From: an uncultured Alphaproteobacteria bacterium
GTDB lineage: Bacteria > Pseudomonadota > Alphaproteobacteria > CALKHQ01
DNA: 17,233 nucleotides
Assembly: GCA_937988735.1 (NCBI GenBank)
Contig: CALKHQ010000161.1
Location: 1 to 17,233, forward strand
Direction of reading: 5' to 3'
Translations under genes and position numbers: made by a program
The notes under the pieces: generated by a model
What the model was told of the DNA's origin: nothing
Database searches by the model: none
Seen by the model: only the letters and a program-made list of their open reading frames with translations
In this document: one piece after another, positions 1-7,412 of the stretch
How the letters are laid out: each line of letters starts with the position of its first letter
How positions within the stretch are numbered: the first letter of the stretch is position 1

Positions 1-63
1 GACGCCGAGCTCTACCGGACCGGGAGCGAGGAGCTGCTGAGCCGGGGCAGGCGCCGGCACTGA
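1..63 (+). CDS. C-terminal tail of an unidentified protein (cut by window start)
   Basis: Frame 1 is open from the first base and stops at TGA 61-63. It encodes a 20-residue tail starting DAELYRTGSEELL and ending in an Arg-rich stretch (RGRRRH). Nothing in so short a tail identifies a family. It is called only because the frame is open to the edge, the acidic-then-basic composition is plausible for a real C terminus, and a 126-base gap follows before the next gene. It could be chance. Confidence 0.35.
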   Translation, partial: DAELYRTGSEELLSRGRRRH

Positions 64-189
64 CCGCACAACCCCGGGTGCTGCGGCGCAGTGGAGGCTT
101 CAACCCCGTGCCGCCGTGGCGCATGCTGCACCGGCCGGCCTTCCTGCGGATCCGGTCGTCGGATCCGGCCGGCGCAACCCCGGGGGTGA
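64..189. other. Intergenic leader with repeated GC palindromes upstream of usp
   Basis: This 126-base gap holds two exact copies of CGGATCCGG (147-155 and 160-168) and two copies of CCGGCCGG (131-138 and 165-172). Both words are largely self-complementary, so several alternative stems can form just upstream of the universal stress protein gene. No convincing -35/-10 pair is visible. A role in mRNA folding or protein binding is a guess. In DNA this GC-rich, short palindromes arise often by chance. Confidence 0.35.
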
Positions 190-1041
190 ATGATGGGATA
201 CCGCACGATCCTGACCTACCTGCCGAACGAGAGGCAGGCGGCCGCCGCCATCGAGGCGGCGGCTGTCCTGGCCCGGCGCAGCAACGCCCACCTCACGGGC
301 CTCTACGTCGTGCCCCTGATGCGGCTGTACGCGACCGCGCCCTATGGCGGGGCCGACGCCACCGCCGAGCTGCTGGCGCAGCACGAAGCCTTCCATGCCG
401 CCCAGGCCGAGGCGGTGCGGGCGCTGTTCGAGCGCAAGGTCGCCGGCGACACCTTCACGGCGGCGTGGGCAAAGGTGGACTCCTCTTTCGTCGATCCGCT
501 GGAGACGATCATGGAGCACGGCCGGACCGCCGAGCTCATCGTCGCCACGCAGGACGACCCCGAGGAGCCGGACATGGCCACCGGCATCGCCCAGCGCCTG
601 ATGATGAACGTGGGGCGGCCGGTGCTGATGGTGCCCGCGCGGGCGACCGTGACGTCGATCGGGCGCGACATCACCGTCGGCTGGAACGGCAGCCGGGAGT
701 CCGCCCGGGCAGTGTTCGACGCGCTGCCCCTGCTGCGCGAGGCCGAGATGGTTCATCTGGTCTGGGTGGACCCGCGGGTGGACCCGGGCGAGAGCCCGTC
801 GCGCGCCGCCGATGCCCTGGCGGCGACGCTGGCACGGTCGGGCGTCACCTGCGAGGCAGTCCAGGGTTCCTCCCAGGGCCGCGACGTCGGCGACGAGCTG
901 CTGCAGCGGGTGGCCGATTACGGCTCGGACCTGCTGGTCATGGGCGGTTACGGCCATTCCCGCCTCCACCAGTGGGTATTCGGCGGCGTCACCCGCAAGG
1001 TCCTGGCGACGATGCCGGTGCCCGTGCTGATGTCGCACTAG
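190..1041 (+). CDS. Universal stress protein, two tandem UspA domains
   Basis: The 283-residue protein consists of two Usp domains (about 1-150 and 155-283), the usual length for tandem Usp proteins. The first begins YRTILTYLPNE and ends near GRPVLMVPA. The second ends with the family's nucleotide-loop pattern: G-x2-G-x9-G over residues 252-266 (GGYGHSRLHQWVFGG), with Gly where Ser/Thr is usual, followed by VTRKVLATMPVPVLMSH. Usp proteins are cytosolic stress proteins, and several bind ATP or cAMP. Two ATGs lie side by side (190 and 193). The G-run at 182-186 is better spaced for the second, so the real start may be 193. The next gene downstream is a nucleotidyl cyclase, which makes nucleotide sensing a reasonable but unproven role. 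Family assignment is secure; ligand unknown. Confidence 0.92.
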   Translation: MMGYRTILTYLPNERQAAAAIEAAAVLARRSNAHLTGLYVVPLMRLYATAPYGGADATAELLAQHEAFHAAQAEAVRALFERKVAGDTFTAAWAKVDSSFVDPLETIMEHGRTAELIVATQDDPEEPDMATGIAQRLMMNVGRPVLMVPARATVTSIGRDITVGWNGSRESARAVFDALPLLREAEMVHLVWVDPRVDPGESPSRAADALAATLARSGVTCEAVQGSSQGRDVGDELLQRVADYGSDLLVMGGYGHSRLHQWVFGGVTRKVLATMPVPVLMSH

Positions 1042-1057
1042 AACAGCGCGAAGCCTC

Positions 1058-1087
1058 TTACTCGCGGCCGTCCGGTTCGGGCATAAT
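1058..1087 (+). promoter_or_regulatory. Possible sigma70-type promoter for the cyclase gene
   Basis: CATAAT at 1082-1087 matches the -10 consensus at 5 of 6 bases. TTACTC at 1058-1063, 18 bases upstream, is a poor -35. A start about 7 bases downstream would leave a leader of roughly 24 bases before the TTG at 1118. The -10 alone carries this call. Confidence 0.3.
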
Positions 1088-1117
1088 GGCGAGCCCCAGA
1101 CCGGATGGTGTCCCGCC

Positions 1118-1987
1118 TTGCCCCCGACCGCGCTCACCTCCGCCGTGCTGTTCGCCGACATCTGCGACAGCACCCGCCTTTACGACCGTCACGGCGACGG
1201 CACGGCCTATCGTCTGGTCTCCAGCACGCTGGCGCGGGTGGCGCGCGCGGTCGAAGCCAACGGCGGCACCGTCATCAAGGCGATCGGCGACGGGGTGATC
1301 GCGCTGTTTCCCCAGGCCGACCAGGGTCTGCTGGGGGCAACGGAGGCGGTGTCGCCGGCGGAAGGGGAGGAAGTGACGCTCCGCGCCGGCCTCCACTTCG
1401 GCCCGCTGATCATGGTGGACGGCGACATCTTCGGCGACGTGGTAAACGTCGCCTCGCGGGTGGTGGCGCTCGCCCGGCCGGGCGAGGTGCTGATGACCGG
1501 CGAGCTTCGGGCGCAGCTCAACCCGATCCTCAAGGGCGGGATCGGCTTCCTGTATCCCATCAGCGTGAAGGGCAAGCCGGAGCCGATCGAGATCTACCGG
1601 CTGATCACCGGCGCGGTGGACGCCACCGTGGTCGGCGTGCCTGCGGTGCCGCGCGAGGCGCAGGCGGTGCTGGAGGTCTCCGGCGCGGGGCAGACGCGTC
1701 GCATCTCGGGCCCGCACGCGCGGCTGGTGATCGGGCGCCAGGCCGACTGCGACCTGATCGTGCTCGGGCCGCGCATCTCGCGGCAGCATGCGCGGATCGA
1801 GCAGGCGGACGGCGACTTCTACATCCACGATTCCAGCGCCAACGGCACCTTCGTCCAGCAGGAGGGCGGCAGCATCGTCGCCCTGCGCCGCACCATGGCC
1901 CCCCTCGGCCGTGCCGGCCGCATCGCCCTCGGCGAGCCGCCGGGCGACGGCGCCGACTTCACCCTCAGCTACCGGGTGGTGGACTAG
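1118..1987 (+). CDS. Class III adenylate/guanylate cyclase with C-terminal FHA domain
   Basis: Catalytic domain, about 5-165: every key class III position is visible. The metal-binding aspartates are D14 (LFADICDST) and D58 (IKAIGDGV). K54 and D103 (GDIFGD) are the residues that select adenine in adenylate cyclases. N110 and R114 (VVNVASR) are the transition-state pair, and a phosphate-binding Lys sits in VKGK near 151. FHA domain, about 184-280: G206-R207, S221, H224 and N242-G243 form the usual phosphothreonine-recognition set. The protein is predicted to make cAMP from ATP in the cytosol, with FHA binding to a phosphorylated partner controlling or localising it (inference). No membrane segment is seen. 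The start is TTG at 1118, because no ATG or GTG occurs in frame upstream and the catalytic domain begins at once. Only a weak GGATGG at 1103-1108 precedes it. Confidence 0.9.
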   Translation: MPPTALTSAVLFADICDSTRLYDRHGDGTAYRLVSSTLARVARAVEANGGTVIKAIGDGVIALFPQADQGLLGATEAVSPAEGEEVTLRAGLHFGPLIMVDGDIFGDVVNVASRVVALARPGEVLMTGELRAQLNPILKGGIGFLYPISVKGKPEPIEIYRLITGAVDATVVGVPAVPREAQAVLEVSGAGQTRRISGPHARLVIGRQADCDLIVLGPRISRQHARIEQADGDFYIHDSSANGTFVQQEGGSIVALRRTMAPLGRAGRIALGEPPGDGADFTLSYRVVD

Positions 1988-2015
1988 ACCCGAGGCGCTC
2001 TGAAGCCCTCTCCAT

Positions 2016-3119
2016 CTACCCCGCCAGCAGCTCCGCGACGTGCGCGGCGATGGCCAGCGATGCGGTCAGCCCGGGGGATTCGATGCCGAACAGGTTGACC
2101 AGCCCGGGCACGCCGTGGTCGGCCGACCCCTGGATCAGGAAGTCCTGCACCGCGACCTCCGGCGGCACGATCTTGGGCCGGATGCCGGTGTAGCCGGGCT
2201 GCAGCGTCCCGTCGCGCAGCCCCGGCCAGTAGCGGCGGATGGCGGCATAGAAGCTGTCGGCGCGACGCGGATCGATGGCGTAGTCGATCCCGTCCACCCA
2301 TTCCACGTCGGGCCCGAACCGCGCCCGGCCGGCGAGGTCGATGGTGGAATGGGTGCCGAGGCCGCCGGGTACCGGCACCGGATAGATCAGCCGGGTGAAG
2401 GGCGAGGGACCGGACAGGGTGAAGTAGCTGCCCTTGGCGTAATAGGGCGTCGGTACCCGTTCCGCCGGCATGCCCGCGATGCTGCGGGCGACGCCGGGCG
2501 CGGCGAGCCCGGCGCTGTTGACCAGCATCCGGCAGCGGAGCCGCGTCGGCTCCGCACCCCCGACCTGCAGCACGAAGCCGTCCCCCGTCGCCTCGCCGGC
2601 GACGAGCGGCGCGCGGAAGACGAACACCGCCCCGGCCGCCTCCGCGTCGCCCTGCAGCGACAGCATGTAGCCGTGGCTGTCGAGGATGCCGGTGGACGGC
2701 GACAGCAGGGCGCCGTGGCAGCGCAGGTTCGGCTCCAGCGCCATCGCCTCTGCCGCGTCGAGCACCTCCATGTCGTCGACGCCGTTCGCCTCCGCCCGCG
2801 CCTTGATGCCGGCGAGGGTCGCCACCTCGTCCGCGCTGGTGGCGACGATGAGCTTGCCGCAGCGGCGGTGCGCGATGCCGCGCTCGGCGCAGTAGGCGTA
2901 GAGCGCCTTCCTGCCGGCGACGCAGAAGCGGGCCATCAGACTGCCGGCGCGGTAGTAGATGCCGGCGTGGATCACCTCGCTGTTGCGCGACGAGGTCTCG
3001 TTGCCGATGAGGCCGTTCGCCTCGAGCACCACCACTTCGCGGCCGCCCTGCGCCAGCGCACGGGCCACCGCAAGCCCGATCACGCCCGCGCCGACGACGA
3101 CGCATTCGACCTCGTCCAC
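2016..3119 (-). CDS. FAD-dependent oxidoreductase, L-2-hydroxyglutarate oxidase (LhgO) type
   Basis: The 367-residue protein opens with a Rossmann dinucleotide fold: GAGVIG at 10-15, with Glu33 closing the second strand (VVVLEAN). The stretch SSRNSEVIHAGIYY (43-56) is characteristic of the L-2-hydroxyglutarate dehydrogenase/oxidase branch of the DAO superfamily. The C terminus (FGIESPGLTASLAIA) is the second FAD-contact region typical of that group. Members oxidise 2-hydroxy acids or related substrates using FAD, passing electrons to oxygen or quinones. The exact substrate is not decided by sequence. Start is GTG at 3119. AAAGG at 3128-3132 (minus strand), eight bases upstream, supports it. 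The gene is convergent with the cyclase gene (28 bases apart) and divergent from the beta-lactamase gene. Confidence 0.85.
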   Translation of the reverse strand: MDEVECVVVGAGVIGLAVARALAQGGREVVVLEANGLIGNETSSRNSEVIHAGIYYRAGSLMARFCVAGRKALYAYCAERGIAHRRCGKLIVATSADEVATLAGIKARAEANGVDDMEVLDAAEAMALEPNLRCHGALLSPSTGILDSHGYMLSLQGDAEAAGAVFVFRAPLVAGEATGDGFVLQVGGAEPTRLRCRMLVNSAGLAAPGVARSIAGMPAERVPTPYYAKGSYFTLSGPSPFTRLIYPVPVPGGLGTHSTIDLAGRARFGPDVEWVDGIDYAIDPRRADSFYAAIRRYWPGLRDGTLQPGYTGIRPKIVPPEVAVQDFLIQGSADHGVPGLVNLFGIESPGLTASLAIAAHVAELLAG

Positions 3120-3218
3120 GCTCCCCGCCTTTCCCTGCCGCGCCTTGCCGGATGCTCATTTGTCAAAGCGCGGCGGCCGCCGCAAGTGTCGGCGCCGCAT
3201 CATGAGGAGTGAGTCGCC
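3120..3218. other. Divergent intergenic region between the oxidoreductase and beta-lactamase genes
   Basis: These 99 bases must drive both divergent genes or the beta-lactamase gene alone. Visible elements are TTTGTCAAA at 3159-3167, a near-perfect dyad. It contains TTGACA on the minus strand (3161-3166), a consensus -35 word, but no acceptable -10 follows in either direction. A perfect 14-base palindrome, GCGGCGGCCGCCGC, lies at 3170-3183. No AmpR/LysR-type regulator gene is adjacent, so inducibility of the beta-lactamase cannot be inferred. Confidence 0.4.
3204..3209 (+). promoter_or_regulatory. Shine-Dalgarno site fixing the GTG start of the beta-lactamase
   Basis: GAGGAG lies nine bases before GTG 3219. 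No ATG in this frame gives a complete leader peptide, so this site decides the start. Confidence 0.7.
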
Positions 3219-4115
3219 GTGAGTCCGCGCCCGATTCCCCGCCGCCATGTCCTCTCCGGCGCTGCCGCCCTTGCCGCCGGGGCCCTGTTTCCCGGCCGTG
3301 TCCGCGCCCAGCCGGCGCTCGACGGGCTCGCCGAGGCCTTCGCCGCGATCGAGACGAGAGCAGGCGGCCGGCTCGGAGTTGCCGTGATCGAGACCGGGAA
3401 CGGCGCCACCGCCGGCCACCGCACCGACGAGCGCTTCGCCCTGTGCAGCACGTTCAAGCTGCTCCTCGCCGCGGCGGTGCTCAAGCAGGTCGAGCTTGGG
3501 CGGGACAGCCTCGACCGCCGCATTCCCTTCACCGCCGACCAGCTCGTCCACCATTCGCCCGTGACCGGGAGGCATGCCGGCGGCGCGGGGCTGACCCTGG
3601 AGGAGCTCTGCGCCGCCGCGGTGACGGTCAGCGACAACACCGCCGGCAACCTGCTGCTGGTCGCCGCCGGCGGACCACCCGGGCTCACGGCCTTCGTCCG
3701 CGCGCTGGGTGACAGCGTGACCCGTTTCGACCGCATCGAGCCGGACCTGAACGAGGCGACGCCGGGCGACCCGCGGGATACCACGAGCCCAGCCGCGATG
3801 GCCGCCGACGTCGCGGCGCTCGTGCTCGGCGACGCGCTGGCGCCGGACTCGCGCGAGCGACTGAAGGGCTGGCTGCTCGCCACGACAACCGGGGCGGACC
3901 GGCTGGCCGCCGGGCTCCCCGACGGCTGGCGTCTCGCCCACAAGACCGGTACCGGCGGCCACGGCAGCACCAACGACGTCGGCGTCCTGTGGCCGCCGCA
4001 GGACCGCCCGCCGGTCGTGGTCGCAGCCTATCTCACCGAATCCGTGGCGCCGCTTGCCGAGCGCACAGCCGCGCTCGCCGCCGTGGCCGAAGCCGTGGCG
4101 GCGGCGATCGGCTAG
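3219..4115 (+). CDS. bla: Class A serine beta-lactamase with Tat-like signal peptide
   Basis: The 298-residue protein has all class A motifs: S77-T-F-K80 (Ambler S70xxK73), S138-D-N140 (SDN130-132), E174-P-D-L-N178 in the omega loop (E166 and N170), and K242-T-G (234-236). It should hydrolyse penicillins and/or cephalosporins in the periplasm through an acyl-serine intermediate. The N terminus (RRHVLSG at 8-14, then a weakly hydrophobic Ala/Leu/Gly stretch and RVRAQ near 31) looks like a twin-arginine leader. The omega loop (PGDPRDTTSP) and KTGTGGHGSTND resemble CTX-M-like enzymes. Cys lies just before the catalytic Ser (Ambler 69), His falls at position 105 and Thr at 237, but there is no Cys238. 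The stop overlaps the stop of the convergent permease gene by four bases. Spectrum cannot be predicted from this. Confidence 0.93.
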   Translation: MSPRPIPRRHVLSGAAALAAGALFPGRVRAQPALDGLAEAFAAIETRAGGRLGVAVIETGNGATAGHRTDERFALCSTFKLLLAAAVLKQVELGRDSLDRRIPFTADQLVHHSPVTGRHAGGAGLTLEELCAAAVTVSDNTAGNLLLVAAGGPPGLTAFVRALGDSVTRFDRIEPDLNEATPGDPRDTTSPAAMAADVAALVLGDALAPDSRERLKGWLLATTTGADRLAAGLPDGWRLAHKTGTGGHGSTNDVGVLWPPQDRPPVVVAAYLTESVAPLAERTAALAAVAEAVAAAIG

Positions 4116-4993
4116 CCCTTGACCGCGCCGGCGGTGATGCCGGCGACGATATGCTTCTGGGCCAGCAGGAACATCAGGATCGCCGGCGCAATGGTCAGCG
4201 TCACGTAGGCGAGCAGCGCCGGCCAGTTGGTCATGTACTCGCCCTGGAACTGCATCAGGCCCAGCGGCCACGGGAACATCGGGTCCGAGTTCAGCATGAC
4301 CAGCGGCAGCAGGTAGTTGTTCCAGCTCTGGACGAAGATGAACACGGAGACGGTGGCGAGGATCGGCCGCGACAGCGGCAGCGTCACCGACCGGAAGAAG
4401 CGGACATAGCTGCAGCCATCGATCAGCGCCGCCTCCAGCAGGTCGGACGGAAGCTGGCGGAAGAACCCGCGGAACAGCAGGATGGACAGCCCCAGCCCGA
4501 AGGCTGCCTGCGGCAGCACCACACCCCAGTAGCTGTCGAGCAGCCCGAGGTCGCGGATCTTGATGAACAGCGGCAGGATCGCCGTTGCCGCCGGGAACAG
4601 CAGCCCGAGCATGAAATAGCTGAGCAGGTACCGGTCGCCGAAGAAGGTGAGGTGCGCGAACAGGAAGGCGACCATCGCCCCGGTGGTGACCGTCAGCGCC
4701 ACGGTCAGCAGCGCGATGATCAGGGAGTTGAGCAGCATCTCCCAGAAGCGGTGGCCGGTCAGGATGTCGGTGTAGTTCGACCAGACCCAGCTGTCGGGCA
4801 GGCCGAACGGATCGGTCCGGAGCTCGCCGATGGTCTTGAGGCCGCCCATCGCGGTGGCCAGCAGCGGCACCAGCACCAGCCCGGCGACGAACAGCAGCGC
4901 CGCATAGCGGTAGAGCAGGCTGGTGTCGAACGCCGTCGGCCGCGGCATCCGCGCCGGCCGTATCGTCGGTCGTTCGAGCGCCGCGTCAGTCAT
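4112..4993 (-). CDS. Sugar ABC transporter permease, MalG type (transporter 1)
   Basis: This 293-residue inner-membrane permease of the CUT1 class has about six hydrophobic segments. The first is near 29-50 after a basic N-terminal tail. The cytoplasmic EAA loop, which docks onto the ATPase, starts at E187 (EAALIDGCSYVRFFRSVTLP). The C terminus GITAGAVKG is typical of MalG-like subunits. It pairs with the MalF-type permease encoded just upstream: ATG 4993 overlaps that gene's stop by eight bases, implying translational coupling. It is the last gene of the binding protein-permease-permease operon, and no ATPase gene follows. Instead the beta-lactamase gene converges on it. The sugar transported is unknown. 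Confidence 0.92.
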   Translation of the reverse strand: MTDAALERPTIRPARMPRPTAFDTSLLYRYAALLFVAGLVLVPLLATAMGGLKTIGELRTDPFGLPDSWVWSNYTDILTGHRFWEMLLNSLIIALLTVALTVTTGAMVAFLFAHLTFFGDRYLLSYFMLGLLFPAATAILPLFIKIRDLGLLDSYWGVVLPQAAFGLGLSILLFRGFFRQLPSDLLEAALIDGCSYVRFFRSVTLPLSRPILATVSVFIFVQSWNNYLLPLVMLNSDPMFPWPLGLMQFQGEYMTNWPALLAYVTLTIAPAILMFLLAQKHIVAGITAGAVKG

Positions 4994-5987
4994 TGCGCAT
5001 CGCCGTCCGCTTGTAGGTGAAGGCGAACACGACGCAGATCACGAACAGCACCACGCCAACCGCGCTGCCGAAGCCGATGTCCATCCGCATCATGCCGAAG
5101 GAATAGAGGTAGGTGACCATGGTCTGGGTGCTGTCCGACGGCCCGCCCCGGGTCATCGGCATCACCAGGTCGAAGAGCTGCAGCGAGCCGATGACGGCGA
5201 AGAACACCGACAGCCGGATCGTCGGCGCCAGCGACGGCAGGGTGACGTAGCGCAGCACCTGCCAGCGGTTGGCGCCGTCGATGCGCGCCGCCTCGAACAG
5301 GCTGGACGGGATTGCCTGCAGGCCGGCGATGTAGATCATCATGTGGAAGCCGAAGTACTTCCACACGATGACGCCGAGGATCGCGTACATCGCCCAGCCG
5401 CGGTCCGCGAGCACGTGGGCGGATTCGTAGCCGAACCAGCGCGCGATCTCGGCGAGGATCCCGTAGTCGCCGTCATAGACGAAGCGCCAGATCAGCCCGG
5501 CGGCAACCTCGGCCAGCACGAAGGGCAGGAAGAACACCAGCCGGAAGAAGATCGCGCCCGGAATGCGGTTGGCGAGGATCACCGCCATCGCCAGCGCGAG
5601 CGGAAGCTGCACCAGCAGCGACACCAGGATGATCAGGCCGTTGTTGATCAGCGCCGACGTGAAGGCGCGGTGGCCGAACAGGCGCTCGTAGTTGCGGAAG
5701 CCGTAGTAGCGGGTGGGCTCGCCGTAGCCGTCCCAGTTGAACAGGCTGTACCACGCCGCCTCGCCCATCGGCAGGATGACGAAGATGGTGAACAGCAGCA
5801 GCGCCGGCGGCAGGAACAGCACCACCGTGGTCAGCCGCCCGCCGCTGAACAGGCCGGCGACGCGGCCGGAGCGCGCGACCGGGTGACGCGCGGCGGAACC
5901 CCGGGACGCGGCGCGGCCGCCGCCGTCCGGGGTTCCTTCCCTGGCTCCGCCCGGGCCGTGAAGCGTGTCCGGAACGGCCGAACGCAT
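4986..5987 (-). CDS. Sugar ABC transporter permease, MalF type (transporter 1)
   Basis: This 333-residue CUT1 permease has its first membrane segment at about 52-73 (TTVVLFLPPALLLF) and further segments through the C terminus. The EAA loop begins at E232 (EAARIDGANRWQVLRYVTLP). An unusual N-terminal region of some 50 residues, rich in Gly, Arg and Ala, precedes the first helix. The ATG at 5987 is used because the codons between it and helix 1 offer no ATG or GTG. No Shine-Dalgarno sequence is visible before it, so either translation is coupled to the binding-protein gene 29 bases upstream or the true start is unusual. It forms the membrane channel with the MalG-type subunit encoded downstream. 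Confidence 0.9.
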   Translation of the reverse strand: MRSAVPDTLHGPGGAREGTPDGGGRAASRGSAARHPVARSGRVAGLFSGGRLTTVVLFLPPALLLFTIFVILPMGEAAWYSLFNWDGYGEPTRYYGFRNYERLFGHRAFTSALINNGLIILVSLLVQLPLALAMAVILANRIPGAIFFRLVFFLPFVLAEVAAGLIWRFVYDGDYGILAEIARWFGYESAHVLADRGWAMYAILGVIVWKYFGFHMMIYIAGLQAIPSSLFEAARIDGANRWQVLRYVTLPSLAPTIRLSVFFAVIGSLQLFDLVMPMTRGGPSDSTQTMVTYLYSFGMMRMDIGFGSAVGVVLFVICVVFAFTYKRTAMRND

Positions 5988-6016
5988 CGCGGCAGCGGGA
6001 GGTCCGGCCTATACGC

Positions 6017-7297
6017 CTATTGCTCGAACTCCCACGCCTCCTGCACCGTCGCCGCGGCCTCCTCGGGCGTGATGACGCCGGCGGCGAGGTCGGCGGAGAC
6101 GTCGTTCACCACCCGGCCGACCGACGGCCCGAGCATCTGGTCGTAGAAGATCTGGTGGTAGCTGGAGGCCGCGATGTTGTCGGCGACCTGGCGGAAGAAC
6201 GGGTTGGTCATCTCGGCCGACGCCCCCACCGCCACCGGGATGAAGTAGCCGCGCTTGCCCATCTCGGTCTGGTTCTCGGGGCTGAGGAAGAAGCGCAGGA
6301 AGTCCACCGCCTCGGGCGACGCGTCGGCAGAGATGAGCCAGCCGTTGATGCCGCCCAGCGTGTCGGTGGGCTCGCCGGCGCCGCCCGGAACCTGCGGGAA
6401 GGAGAAGATGCCGAGCTGCTCGTCGCTGAGCCCCTCGCCGTCGGCGGCGTTGGTCCGCGCGGTGTTGTAGTCCCAGTTGCCCATCAGGTGCATGGCGGCC
6501 TTGCCGTCGCCGAAGTAGCCGGCGGCCTGCGGATAGGTGAAGGCGAGATAGCCGTCCTGGAACGGCTCGAGCTCCGTGAGCTGCTGGAACAGGCGGCCGG
6601 CCTCGACGAAGATCTCGTTCTCGAAGCCGTCGCCCTCGCCGCTGGTCGCGGCCTCGAAGCCCGCCTTGCCGCCGAGGCGGATGGCGAGGTGGGTCCAGTA
6701 GAAGTGGAGCGGCCACTTGTCGGCGCCGCCGACCGCGATCGGCGTGATCCCGGCGTCCTTGAACGTCTGCACCGCCGCCAGCAGGTCGTCCCAGGTCTGG
6801 ATCGAGTCCGCATCGACCCCGGCCTGCGCGAACAGGTCCCTGTTGTACCAGAACACCACCTGCGACACGAGCATCGGCGCCCCGTGGACGACGCCGTTGT
6901 AGGTGAAGGCGTCCACGCTCGCGGGGCTGAAGGTCTCCGCCCAGCCGTCGTTCATCTGCGCGGTCATGTCGCCCAGCACGCCGGCCTCGGCCTGGGCGTG
7001 GAACACGCCACCGCCCCAGCTGTAGAAGATGTCGGGCCGCTCGTCCGACTGCAGGATCGTCGGCAGCTTCGCCTTGAACGCCTCGTTCTCGAGGAACTGC
7101 ATCGCGATGGTGACGCCCGGGTGCTCCGCCTCGTAGGCACGCGCGAGCCCGGCCCAGTAGTCCGCGATCTCCGGGTTCTGCTCGATGTGCAGCCAGTCCA
7201 CGGTGGTCTGGGCCGCAGCGCCGCCTGCCAGCCCCGAGGCCAGGGCGGCCGGAACGGCATGGCGGAACAGCGATGAGCCGAAGGTCCTGTGGAGCAT
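6017..7297 (-). CDS. Extracellular sugar-binding protein of ABC transporter 1
   Basis: The 426-residue protein has a Sec-type signal peptide: a basic N terminus, then a hydrophobic Ala/Leu/Gly run, with probable cleavage after AAA at residue 29, before QTTVDW. The mature part starts like other family 1 solute-binding proteins (TVDWLHIEQNPEIADYW) and has the usual AYEAEHPGVTI, PDIFYSWGGG and VFWYNRDLFAQAG segments. It binds a sugar in the periplasm and delivers it to the permease pair encoded downstream. GGGAGGG at 7306-7312, eight bases upstream of ATG 7297, is a strong ribosome binding site and agrees with the high expression usual for binding proteins. It is the first gene of the leftward operon and lies opposite a ROK regulator gene. 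Ligand unknown. Confidence 0.95.
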   Translation of the reverse strand: MLHRTFGSSLFRHAVPAALASGLAGGAAAQTTVDWLHIEQNPEIADYWAGLARAYEAEHPGVTIAMQFLENEAFKAKLPTILQSDERPDIFYSWGGGVFHAQAEAGVLGDMTAQMNDGWAETFSPASVDAFTYNGVVHGAPMLVSQVVFWYNRDLFAQAGVDADSIQTWDDLLAAVQTFKDAGITPIAVGGADKWPLHFYWTHLAIRLGGKAGFEAATSGEGDGFENEIFVEAGRLFQQLTELEPFQDGYLAFTYPQAAGYFGDGKAAMHLMGNWDYNTARTNAADGEGLSDEQLGIFSFPQVPGGAGEPTDTLGGINGWLISADASPEAVDFLRFFLSPENQTEMGKRGYFIPVAVGASAEMTNPFFRQVADNIAASSYHQIFYDQMLGPSVGRVVNDVSADLAAGVITPEEAAATVQEAWEFEQ

Positions 7298-7355
7298 TGG
7301 ACGATCCCTCCCAGTGATCGTGTGATGCGGCCCGTGCCGTTGTCGTCGGCCGTTA

Positions 7356-7378
7356 TTTTTTCCGCATTGTGGAGAAAA
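7356..7378. promoter_or_regulatory. Inverted repeat IR1, candidate ROK operator overlapping the transporter promoter
   Basis: TTTTTTCC (7356-7363) and GGAGAAAA (7371-7378) are inverted with one mismatch and a seven-base spacer. The site touches the candidate -10 element of the leftward promoter and extends past the expected start point, where a repressor would block transcription. AT-rich half-sites of this kind suit the winged-helix domains of ROK regulators, but assignment to the neighbouring ROK protein is inference. Confidence 0.5.
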
Positions 7379-7406
7379 CTCTTCTGCCGCCCCGGACCGT
7401 TGTCAA
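7378..7406 (-). promoter_or_regulatory. Candidate promoter of the transporter 1 operon
   Basis: On the minus strand a perfect TTGACA (7401-7406) is followed after 17 bases by AAGAGT (7378-7383). The -35 is ideal and the spacing optimal, while the -10 matches only 3 of 6 bases. The expected start near 7371 would leave a leader of about 70 bases before ATG 7297. Confidence 0.5.
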
Positions 7407-7412
7407 GGCCGA

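Noticed and set aside
78..1298. Plus-strand open frame covering the stress protein gene and the start of the cyclase gene
   Set aside because: Composition is Gly/Arg/Ala low complexity with no family features, while the overlapping frames encode clear Usp and cyclase domains.
1984..3159. Alternative minus-strand frame over the FAD oxidoreductase gene
   Set aside because: It is slightly longer but Arg/Gly-rich without motifs. The frame from GTG 3119 carries the complete FAD-binding fold.
3170..3183. Perfect 14-base palindrome GCGGCGGCCGCCGC as an operator
   Set aside because: It consists only of G and C in a genome of this composition, has no loop and no matching second copy. It is noted in the intergenic entry but not claimed as a site.
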